From: Zopfochytrium polystomum
Lineage: Eukaryota > Chytridiomycota > Chytridiomycetes > Chytridiales > Chytridiaceae
Direction of reading: 5' to 3'
NCBI GenBank assembly: GCA_025765615.1
Contig: JAIVFJ010000600.1
Location: 1-20,173 of the forward strand
Length of the DNA stretch: 20,173 nt
The translations under genes were made by a program, and so were the position numbers. A model generated the notes under the pieces. The model was not told the origin of the DNA, did not search any database, and saw nothing but the letters and a program-made list of their open reading frames with translations. Of this stretch, positions 1-7,799 are shown piece by piece; the stretch's first letter is position 1; each line of letters starts with the position of its first letter.

Positions 1-210
1 AGCAGATAATATAGGAGAGGTTTTTACCCTGTGCCAGTCACACTTGCCTAGCAACTATTACAGTGTGTTTATCATCATCGTGTATCAATAATTCATAACA
101 GAGAAGTAGTTTTTCTCTTTCTCCAAGTTGGGGAGAAGGACCACCCACAAACACACATCTCCACTTCATTCACTCCCCCCACTCACTCACTCAGAGTAGA
201 CTGTTTACAC
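1..210. repeat. left arm of a long inverted repeat
   Basis: Bases 1-55 match the reverse complement of 2512-2566 at 52 of 55 positions. Bases 188-210 match the reverse complement of the adjoining stretch 2491-2511 with about one mismatch. On the left the two matching blocks are separated by about 132 bases (56-187) that the right arm lacks, so one arm has gained or lost a segment. The match begins at base 1 and may continue outside the window. It could be the terminal repeat of a DNA transposon or part of an LTR seen in both orientations. I do not recognise the family. Confidence 0.8.
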
Positions 211-344
211 CCAGTACTGGTGTGGTTACCACAAGGCATATGTTCACCACATGCAAAGGGACTGCCATGACCACTGCAAGCCAGGAGTCACCCATAGGCC
301 AGAGCCAAAGGCTACCTCAATCCACCAACGTCTTGGAAGAGTTG
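200..344 (+). pseudogene. 5' part of an ORF split by the copia insertion (Cys/His-rich)
   Basis: This frame is open from a TAG at 197-199 up to the copia insertion point. It resumes in the same frame at 6468 once the 5-bp target duplication is counted once. An ATG lies at 251-253, but the open frame and its Cys/His-rich stretch begin upstream of it, so the true start is probably elsewhere. The segment encodes a cluster of Cys and His (C-x2-H, a His pair, then C-x-x-x-C with His between) followed by a Gly-Val-Thr-His stretch. This recalls the atypical zinc-knuckle-like motifs of some retroelement Gag proteins, but that likeness is weak. It follows directly after the left inverted-repeat arm, so it may be the gene of that repeat's parent element. 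Confidence 0.4.
340..344. repeat. left target-site duplication (AGTTG)
   Basis: AGTTG immediately precedes the 5' LTR and is repeated at 6463-6467 directly after the 3' LTR. A 5-bp duplication is normal for copia integrases. Confidence 0.95.
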
Positions 345-573
345 TGTTAGTTTTGGGTCTTTTGGTGTAAGCAGTGTGCAGGAGCTTTGACCTGATACTG
401 CTCTGCAAGGATGACTTGCAGCATTTTGCAAGTGATGGTCCTTGTAACAGTTTTGTATAAAGACAAACACAAGACTGACAGAAGCCAAGATCAACCTCCC
501 ACCACCACCACCTTCAGTAGTGTACACCACAGCAGCCCAACCCATCAATCAGCCATCATAGCGAATTCTTTCA
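345..573 (+). repeat. 5' LTR of the copia element
   Basis: The 229-bp LTR begins TGTTAG and ends TTTCA, so it has the usual TG...CA ends. It is 228/229 identical to 6234-6462. A TATAAAG box lies at 456-462. No AATAAA was noticed. Confidence 0.95.
456..462 (+). promoter_or_regulatory. candidate TATA box of the LTR promoter
   Basis: TATAAAG sits in the middle of the LTR, which would put transcription start roughly 25-35 bases downstream near 485-495. The copy in the 3' LTR is at 6345-6351. It overlaps the LTR segment (444-458) that is complementary to the primer-binding position. Confidence 0.5.
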
Positions 574-587
574 TACAAAACTGTTAC
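574..587 (+). other. primer-binding position, complementary to the element's own LTR
   Basis: The 14 bases TACAAAACTGTTAC begin at the first base after the 5' LTR, exactly where a primer-binding site belongs. They do not resemble the complement of a tRNA 3' end: the usual TGG start that pairs with CCA is absent. They are a perfect reverse complement of 444-457 in the LTR, and with base 573 the match is 15 nt to 444-458. Possible readings are self-priming as in Tf1-type elements, RNA cyclisation, or an internal-tRNA-fragment primer as in Drosophila copia. Confidence 0.55.
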
Positions 588-1804
588 CCATCCAAATCAC
601 ATTCCCCTTGGTTCCAGCCAGATCCAATCAGTAGAAGGGGTTGTACGCTTTTCAGATCTGACAACTTTGCGGACCGATCACGGGCGCTACAGAGATCAGA
701 CAGCAATTCCATTACTACCATTGGAAAGCTCTTGATCTCCTCTTTCCAGCGAACTTTCCTGATCTCGGATCGGATGCTCCTACGTTGTATCCACCGCCTC
801 CAAAGTCGTCGCCCACTTTTCCAACTTCAACCTCAATTTGCTCGCCTTCCAGACCTCCCCCAGCCGATCCCAAGCTATCATTGGAAAGGCCTGCTTCGGG
901 ACTACACGACTGTCACCAACGGCACCCCAAAATCACTCTCCTTCGTGATAAGCGACGTCTTTTTCCATTCAGGGTCACCAGATTACCTCCAACCCTCACC
1001 ATTAATTTTTGATTTTTTGTCCCCAATTGGAGACAACGACCCCCCCCCCTACCTGACACACACCAAGCTAACAAACCAACTTTTCATCTGCTGCAACACC
1101 ACCTTCACAACACACCCAAAATCCAACGAAATCCTTTCAAACTTGGCACACATAATCGTCCTGAGAAAACAACATGACTACTGACTCAACCAACAGAACT
1201 CTCCAACAAAAATATCGACTTACGCCACTGCATCGACACAAGTTACATCAATGCAGAGCAGAATGATACAGTTGATCCACTAGACCTCCGCAACACCGGA
1301 GCCTGTCTCATCAGAGATGGACCATTCCAAGGACAGAGATTCCAATTGGTGCCTCCGCCTCATGGACCAGAGAAACCCTTCTCACCCAAATCACACCTGG
1401 TCGAAACCTTGCTTACGAATTGGTTGGCGAATTAGAAATAATTTGCTGCACAGCAGACCAGGGACTTGCAAAGGAGATCATTGACGACTTTGAATGCATC
1501 AAAATGGAACCAACTGAAGCCTCAGATGCCTTCATTACCCAATTCACCGAAGCGTAAAATTGAGTCGACAGCTTTGCAAAATCAGCAGATGGAGAACTTC
1601 TCCATCATATTCGCCCTTTCCAATAAGTTGTTTGAATCTTTGTTGGCTCACTGGGCCAAGGCCTGTTGGATATGGGAAAAGGAAAAGTTTTTCTTGTTGT
1701 CGGCAACCCAGCTCCTCAGATAACAAGTTTAGCGAAACTAATCTCACTCTTCAAAAACCTGTTTGACAAAACAACTATGATAAGCAACACATCGAGCTGG
1801 CTGA

Positions 1805-1951
1805 TCAAGCAACAATCACTTGGCTACTACTGCACCAGAAATCATCACACCAACTATTACTATCCTGGTGGTTATCTGCCTCTTCATTTTGATTGAACAA
1901 CAAACAGCAGAGGTCCTCAAAAACCAACCAGCTCCATCTAGGCTCTTGTGA
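1805..1951 (+). other. short frame encoding a membrane-like hydrophobic segment
   Basis: The frame is open for 48 codons between stops at 1802-1804 and 1949-1951. It has no good start. Its middle encodes an uninterrupted Ile/Val/Leu-rich run of about 20 residues followed by a short polar tail, as in the C-terminal anchor of a single-pass membrane protein. Neighbouring frames are broken, so any gene here is decayed. No family was recognised. Confidence 0.2.
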
Positions 1952-2490
1952 GGGGCGCCATTATCCTCTCAACATTCAGCCATGCAGTCTCCTGTCAGTA
2001 ATGATTCATCATTCCATGAACATCAACACAGGCATTTTAGTTTTTGGAGACCTGCACCTCTAACAACTGTCCCTGTGCCCTCTTAATAATACTTACTCAT
2101 TTTCAACAGGGCATAACAAATTAGGAATTAATGATATGGTGTTTTCCTCGTCTATCAACCCATGGAGTTGGCAGTTCAATTTCTGGATTCCCTGATACAA
2201 TTATCATTGACATGGCCACCTTTTGAGATCAGAGTGTTTTCAACCACACTGAAACTCTCACCATCAAACATATTAGTGATTGGGATGACCAATAGTTGTG
2301 CAAGTGCCAACCCTCACAACCATGGCAACCTTGTGCAATTTCCTCTTGGCCTTGGACTCTGTTACATCAGGCTAAGCCTCTCTTTATCTTTTCTCACATA
2401 ACTTCAGCACTTCAGCCAGAGACAATTTGCAGTCCATTCATTGATAGAACAAGGACTGGTTGAGTAGTTTAACAATCCTCTAACCATTTT

Positions 2491-2566
2491 GTAAACAGTC
2501 TATTCTGAGTGGTTGCTAGGCAAGCGTGACTGGCACAGGGTCAAAACCTCTCATATATTATCTGCT
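2491..2566. repeat. right arm of the long inverted repeat, inside copia
   Basis: The 76 bases are the inverse of the left arm (52/55 plus about 20/21 matches) but contiguous, without the 132-base spacer seen on the left. The arm lies within the copia internal region while its partner lies outside the 5' LTR, so the two cannot be the simple ends of one undisturbed element. Confidence 0.8.
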
Positions 2567-2679
2567 TGAGCAGAGGAGGAGGAAAACTGTTGACACTGGG
2601 TTTCCGTTCCACTTAATACTCGGAGTATTTGTCATCAGCACAAGCCAGCGCCCAGTACAACATCAAACATCATCTTCCA

Positions 2680-2691
2680 CTTAGGGGGGAG
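2680..2691 (+). other. internal purine tract identical to the 3' polypurine tract
   Basis: CTTAGGGGGGAG is identical over 12 bases to 6222-6233, the tract next to the 3' LTR. It may be a central polypurine tract as known in Ty1, or the remnant 3' end of a second nested element. Confidence 0.45.
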
Positions 2692-3657
2692 GATTCTAGG
2701 GATAAGCGAAAGATGATCACTGGCACTGTATTGCCAATTAGATGGAGAATGCTTGGAATAAGTGAACGATGATCATCAGCGCAGAGTTGCAAAGTGGTCT
2801 CAGCATGGATTGGCACCAACTTGGCATGGTCTTCTTGGTGCCAGGCTGCTGCCTTGAAAAACGCTCTATCCATTTTAGCCAAATGAAACTGGACTCAGGA
2901 GTCAAACTATGGAATACACTATTATTGCTGGGCTTACTTGACCCTGGCTAGGGACCTCAACTCACACATATTGACTGCTTCAGCTTTTATACACAGACAT
3001 ACTAACACACTACACCAGTTCTCACATCACAGGAAATTCCACGGCCATACCTGAATCCTCACCTTGATTGCATCACCCTGATGAATTATCCTAACCAACT
3101 TCTGTGACAAAACACAATGTTCCTTGAAATAACTTTTGCCTCATTCTGAGGAGTATCAACGTTTATCTTTATTGGACACTCAACACTAACACTTTTTCAG
3201 AGCAAACTATAAACAAGCTCAACCTTGCAAGATTACTGAAGTTCCATTCTCATCTAAGATTCTTCCTTTGCCGAACCAAATCTAACTGACTCTAGATTTC
3301 AAACTGCTCTTAATAGAGTCACTCCAGAACAGCTATGTTCTTTGAATGCCTCATGCATTCATCCAGCATGCATTCATGCAGCATAACCAGGATCTGGAAG
3401 CTTCAGAGATTGCCCTCAACTTTTGTAATCTGACCAGAAACTTTGTGGTTTGGCTTGGATGTTAGACTTGACAAAAACATTCTGCTGATTCTTTAATGAG
3501 GCAGAGTAGAAGACATCAGGCTAAGTCTTTGTTCCCTTTGCTTGCACTAACACTCTTCTACCAGCATAAATTCCACAACATCAGTTGGAGACTAAAGGCA
3601 AATCATCATCAAGCAATCAAACTCTGTGGAAACATCTGGATACACTAACTCTCACAA

Positions 3658-3915
3658 ATGCTTTCTACCACTAAATTTGTCTCTATCTTTATTTCCACTC
3701 TTGACCAACAAAAACAAAAATCATCCACCTCACACACAGTTACAATTACCATATCATCAAACTATTCAAACCTCAGCAATCTCAGCAAAATTCAGGAAAC
3801 CTTCAACTATTCATTCCTGCAGATCAGCTTCAGAAACAACACCAACATCACCACTTTGCTCCATTCAGTCACCAGTCACCTTGAACCATCTTTGAACCTG
3901 AATTTTGCCAGTTGA
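3658..3915 (+). other. short ORF rich in N-glycosylation-type sequons
   Basis: An 85-codon ORF with ATG at 3658. It is Ser/Thr/Asn rich and has several N-x-S/T sequons close together. The next overlapping frame (3912-4157) is also open and ends with a Glu/Leu-rich, possibly helical stretch. Such composition could be a decayed glycoprotein ectodomain, but low-complexity CA/TC-rich DNA gives similar peptides by chance. No family recognised. Confidence 0.15.
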
Positions 3916-4996
3916 ACAAGTTGAATTGGAATTGCTTTCAGTTTTCTGCAGCCTCAACAAAGTCAGACAAAGCATCAACCATTCCCCACAGCAGAGTCAC
4001 TCCAGAAAACAACAACTTCCTCCATTCAGTCAGCATTCAGCTTCAGCAATCAGAATTGGAAGAAGTCAAACTGGAATTGGTAAAAAGTATCAACCACATG
4101 GTAATCCACAGCGAAAGTGAATCGGATAACGGTGCACAACTCTGGTGTTGGAGGTGATGGCACGACAGGTTGGATTCCGTGCTACTGCAATTAACGTCAC
4201 CCCCAGTGGGCCTTACTGGGAGCACTATAGGCATGACTGTGGAAGGCCGGACCGATGTGGCAGACCGGCAATGTGAAATCAACCGAAGGCCCACGAACAC
4301 TGAAGTCCCAGCTTGTAGGCTAGTGTGGCCTGGACCTGTGTCAGAGGAGGTGGAGTCCTGAGCAGGGAGCCCATTCCGCAAGGAGTACCAACCAGGAGAC
4401 AGTTATTCTTCTGATGTGCCCAGGCGAGACGCATGGGAATGCGTTGAGGGCAAGCTGTGTATGGGGGAGTGGTCGCCTCGCCTCATAGGGTACTGGGGGG
4501 AGCCTAGACCAGCATCGTGCGGAAGGCTCACCTGTGCAGAGTTTTCTCTCGTGCTTTCTTTTGTGTGCAGGGTATCTTAGAAAATCTGAACTAATTTTCC
4601 CTAAAGTTCTTAAAGTTAAAACCATCACAAGTAGATTCTATTTCTCTACAACCACAAAACAAACATAGCACTTTAAAGTTTGGAATCCACCACAAACTTC
4701 TTACCTTCAGTGTACACATTCAGGCCAACTGTGTTTGACAAGCACACTTTGCCCAGACCCATGTATATGTGCAGACAGCTTTTGAAGTTATTGAACAACC
4801 CACAAATGTCAACAAAACCTAGAACAAATGGGCCTACAAGGTCAAACTTTGTGAAGACAGCAGCATTGAGTGCTTCTATGCACAGCTCATGGCTGAGGGC
4901 CCCACTTAGTGTCATTGCATTTATATTCAGAATACTCACCCACCTCTTGTCCTAATCAATAGTCTTTGTTAACTCACTGAAATGGCTGCCTGAATC

Positions 4997-5090
4997 AACT
5001 GGGACACTGGCACAGTGGATATCAGCAACACGTACCTCAACAGCATATTTTATGTGCCAATCCGCATTGAGCAGTTCATTACCACTGCAC
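4997..5090 (+). pseudogene. copia reverse transcriptase fragment
   Basis: The frame beginning at 4997 encodes a stretch resembling the early RT motif of copia (consensus D-V-x-x-A-F-L-N-G...I-x-M-E-Q-P). Here it reads V-D-I-S-N-T-Y-L-N-S, followed by an I-E-Q motif. The catalytic YxDD core and the bulk of the RT palm are missing. The following coding segment (from 5103) is in a different frame and already corresponds to the connection region, so roughly 150 residues were deleted. Confidence 0.6.
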
Positions 5091-5102
5091 TGACTGCTGG
5101 AG

Positions 5103-5972
5103 TTGAACAGCCACCTAAATCAAACAGTTGTCAGGAAAGTCATGCAATCTTCTGGGACTACTGCATCCTCTTTTAAAGCCTATATCAAGGATTTACTTCA
5201 ACGCCATGCCAACATTATCAACAACCACACTGCAGTAACTGCCCTTCCCAGTAGTCTCAATCTTCAGCCATGTGGGATTGACCAAGCAGCTCCAGACCAG
5301 AGACTGTACCAGGCAATCCTTGGTGGCATCAACTACCTTGCAACACACACGCGACCAGACCTTGCCCCAGCAGTTTCATACCTTGGTGCCTTCAGCAAGG
5401 ATCCTAGCGAGCAACACATGAAGATCCTTATTCCGGTTCTCGAATATCTCAACGGTAATAGTGAGTATGGTTTATTCTATTCTCGCAACTGCACAGATAT
5501 AGCCAGTTACTCCGACACTGCCCATGGTGTCCACTCAGATGGGAAATCACAGCCTGGCTACTATGTTCTATTTGGAGGAACAGCTATTAGTTGGACATCT
5601 GTTCAGAGCAGTACTGTCATGCTGTCACTGCAGGAAGCTGAATATGTAGCTGTGTCTGAACTGGGACGAGAACTTAAGGCACTATCCCAACGCTACTCAG
5701 CACTTCAACCTCTGCCTCCAACTCCACTTGTCATCTACACTGACAACAGCAGTGTGATCAACCTCAATTCAAATGATCTTTACACCAATCAGTCAAAGCA
5801 TATCATGGTAAAGTATCATTATATTCAAGAACTTGTGGAACAAAAGGTAGTACGGCTTGAATGGATTGCTGGAGGAGAACAGCCTGCAGACTATATGACA
5901 AAATCTCTCTCAGCAGCTCTCAGTGAATACCATTTGAGTCGCACTGGTCCTTGTTCCTTCTCTTTCCTCTGA
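5103..5972 (+). pseudogene. copia Pol C-terminus: connection and RNase H domain
   Basis: This 289-codon frame matches the C-terminal third of copia polyproteins. Landmarks in order are Y-x-x-x-L-G-G-I-N-Y-L with T-R-P-D-L (about residues 70-90), H-M-K...YLNG (about 107-117), the first RNase H Asp in YSD (about 134), L-Q-E-A-E-Y (about 174-180), the YTDN motif (about 212-215), S-K-H-I, and a final A-D-Y-M-T-K. RNase H would remove the RNA template during reverse transcription in the virus-like particle. The catalytic Asp/Glu/Asp residues are present. The frame lacks the upstream RT and protease, and its own ATG is not a natural Pol start. It lies 261 bases before the 3' LTR. Confidence 0.9.
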
Positions 5973-6224
5973 TTCATTTTTTCTTATCTGTGAAGCTGTT
6001 TTCTTCTTTGTTCTTTTTCATTACTTTGACTCATTTTCTTTTACCTCTGAAGTTCAATATGTGCCCCCATCCATTTTTGTTAGTGTGGTCTGTCCTTTCT
6101 GTTCTGCCATCCGATGGCCAGTCATACCTGTTTGTGATTCTTCTTTCTCCGGTGTACGGTTTCCTTAAGTTGACTATGGCTTAAGGTTTTCCTCTGTGCC
6201 GGCCTTTGCTCCTGCCCACAGCTT

Positions 6225-6233
6225 AGGGGGGAG
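6225..6233 (+). other. polypurine tract of the copia element
   Basis: AGGGGGGAG directly abuts the 3' LTR start at 6234. Such tracts prime plus-strand DNA synthesis, and position and composition are as expected. Confidence 0.9.
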
Positions 6234-6462
6234 TGTTAGTTTTGGGTCTTTTGTTGTAAGCAGTGTGCAGGAGCTTTGACCTGATACTGCTCTGCAAGGA
6301 TGACTTGCAGCATTTTGCAAGTGATGGTCCTTGTAACAGTTTTGTATAAAGACAAACACAAGACTGACAGAAGCCAAGATCAACCTCCCACCACCACCAC
6401 CTTCAGTAGTGTACACCACAGCAGCCCAACCCATCAATCAGCCATCATAGCGAATTCTTTCA
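6234..6462 (+). repeat. 3' LTR of the copia element
   Basis: 229 bp, identical to 345-573 except T at 6254. It ends at TTTCA and is followed by the AGTTG duplication. Confidence 0.95.
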
Positions 6463-6467
6463 AGTTG
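6463..6467. repeat. right target-site duplication (AGTTG)
   Basis: Identical to 340-344 and directly adjacent to the 3' LTR end. Confidence 0.95.
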
Positions 6468-6760
6468 AAGGCACTGAGTGCAAGTTCTGTGCAGAGATTC
6501 CAAGCTTGGCCACCAACAGACACACGGGCAAGTCTGAGCTCTGCCTGCACATGCGACGCGCCAACGCCATCTCAGCCAGGCTCCAAATGCAGCACTTCAC
6601 ACCAGCTCAACAAAACCATGCTTCAGCCTCAGCAACCAACTTTATCATTGCCGATCGCTTCCAACAACAAAGTTCCTCTATCTTTGCCTCATCCAGCTGC
6701 GACAGAGTCTTCAAATGGTCATATTGTATTGCCCAATGCTGGGCTAACGAAAATATCTGA
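6468..6760 (+). pseudogene. 3' part of the split ORF, BED-like zinc finger
   Basis: In frame with 200-344 across the insertion, this segment encodes C-x2-C (C-K-F-C) followed some 20 residues later by a Cys and a His in a C-L-H-M-R-R context, which resembles a degenerate BED or C2H2 finger. The last metal ligand expected of BED is not obvious. BED fingers typically sit at the N-terminus of hAT-type transposases and related chromatin proteins. The rest is Gln/Ser/Ala rich and ends at TGA 6758-6760. A competing frame is also open to 6851, so the correct frame or splice pattern is uncertain. Confidence 0.4.
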
Positions 6761-6851
6761 GAGCCATTCACTTGGAGCTTCCAATGTTAGTCTGAAGACA
6801 ATGCTATCTGCAAATGGTCCAGCTCCGATTTCCAAGACTCAATCAGGTTAA

Positions 6852-6980
6852 GCTTGCGAGAGCTGTAAAAAAAGGAAAAAAGGATGTGATGGGTCTGACA
6901 AAGAGTGTGAGAAACAACGTGTGAAAGTCGTCAGCAGCAGCAGTAGGCAGTCAATTTCTTCGTTTTTCACTCTCATTTGA
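6852..6980 (+). pseudogene. fragment resembling a Zn2Cys6 cluster
   Basis: After a TAA at 6849-6851 the frame encodes A-C-E-S-C-K-K-R-K-K-G-C-D-G, with spacing C-x2-C-x6-C as in the first half of fungal binuclear zinc clusters. One more Cys follows 6 residues later, but the final two Cys are missing. It is followed by a Ser-rich stretch and a TGA at 6978-6980. No start codon or continuous gene can be assigned. It may be an exon of the split gene upstream or a chance match. Confidence 0.25.
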
Positions 6981-7799
6981 TCAACCAGAAGGGCAGAGGG
7001 GCTTGAGTGACTTGATTAAAGCCGCGAAGCACGTTTGCACAAGAGACATCAATTTATTCGACAATGAACCCTTGTTTTTGAGCGAGATAAAAAAAAGCCA
7101 AATTTAAATTGGGCAAGGTCTTTCCAAACGCCCCAGCTAATTATACCGCCTTATTTCGACGCCTTCGGCGTCGGAAACCCTTCTGCTGCCGGCCGTCGGA
7201 GCATCGGAGCCGACGCCGTTGGGCGGCATCCCCAATAGCCCGCCTTCCATTTGTGTGGATGCTGCCGCCGTGGTTGTCTGCAGACAAGTCACGTGACATG
7301 TCCTCTCTCCCTCCAATTTGCAGACCCGGCCACAGTGAGGTGGTGAAACAGTTTTTCCGACCCACATCGCGATCGTCAGCCGCCGCCGACGCCATCCTGC
7401 AGAGACCGGCACAGCTCGGGGCCCCCGACAAAACGCGAGCAGCTTGATCTACTCACAGATGTGAGTTGAAATGACGATCTAATTCTCAGTTTGTTTCTAA
7501 TTGTGAATCGATCCGTCGTTCCTTCCCTCGTCCACCGCCAACAATACCATCGTGCAGCACACCGACGCACGAAGCAGTGACAATATCGTTCTCGCTTCGT
7601 CTAGTTGTGATTTGTCCAACCCCCCGATTCCTTTCCGCCCCCCCCATTCGTTCCCACTGGCGTTCTTCAGTCTGCATCAACATCCCTCTTGCGCTCCCTG
7701 GTGAGACCCTGATCGCAAGTAATTTCCACGCACAGTATAGAACGCACAGTATAGAATGACAGCTGATCACCCCATCGTTTCTGTGAAGAGAGTTGTGGC
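6981..7799. other. intergenic region, CpG-rich, likely promoter of the downstream gene
   Basis: No convincing coding sequence. About 7137-7450 is GC- and CpG-rich with open frames on both strands typical of stop-poor DNA. It contains a hairpin (7157-7173, 7-bp stem, 3-base loop) and two abutting perfect palindromes (7274-7297). About 7500-7790 is less GC-rich. Position and composition suggest a CpG-rich promoter and 5' leader for the gene starting at 7800 or 7833. Confidence 0.4.
7274..7297. promoter_or_regulatory. two adjoining perfect palindromes, the second an E-box
   Basis: TTGTCTGCAGACAA (7274-7287) is a 14-bp perfect palindrome and is followed without a gap by GTCACGTGAC (7288-7297), a 10-bp palindrome with a CACGTG E-box core. 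Paired palindromes about 0.5 kb before a gene start are good candidates for dimeric transcription-factor sites. CACGTG is the core bound by many bHLH/bZIP proteins. Confidence 0.45.

Larger units (their letters stand above)
574..4996. other. copia internal region without recognisable gag/protease/integrase
   Basis: About 4.4 kb between the primer-binding position and the first copia-like protein scrap has only short open frames in all six frames and no recognisable CCHC knuckle, protease or integrase motif. It contains the right arm of the inverted repeat (2491-2566), a duplicate purine tract (2680-2691), a 20-base imperfect direct repeat (2701-2720 and 2757-2776, 16 of 20 identical, 56 apart), and a GC-richer patch about 4130-4560. 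It seems to be decayed or captured sequence carried between functional LTRs. Confidence 0.6.
345..6462 (+). mobile_element. Ty1/copia-type LTR retrotransposon, internally deleted
   Basis: The 6118-bp element is bounded by two 229-bp LTRs (TGTTAG...TTTCA) that differ only at 365 (G) versus 6254 (T), and is flanked by AGTTG duplications. It has a purine tract directly before the 3' LTR. Its 3' coding part is copia-like: a reverse transcriptase scrap near 4997-5090, then the connection and RNase H domain in 5103-5972. The order RT-RNase H-LTR with the RNase H ending close to the 3' LTR fits Pseudoviridae/copia. No intact Gag, protease, integrase or YxDD core is visible in 574-4996, so this copy could move only with help from another element. 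Near-identical LTRs indicate a recent insertion. Confidence 0.95.

Noticed and set aside
411..1184. 257-codon plus ORF starting in the 5' LTR, possible gag
   Set aside because: It begins in the repeat, has no CCHC knuckle or capsid-like pattern, and two other frames in the same stretch are equally open.
4160..4180. GGTTGGATTCC resembling a tRNA/SINE B box
   Set aside because: One mismatch to the consensus and no convincing A box or cloverleaf upstream.
4043..4381. 112-codon minus ORF in a GC-richer patch
   Set aside because: Antisense to the retrotransposon, no recognisable motif, length expected by chance in this composition.
4673..4939. Minus ORF of 88 codons between copia scraps
   Set aside because: Protein-like composition but antisense to the element, with no family recognised and no start context.
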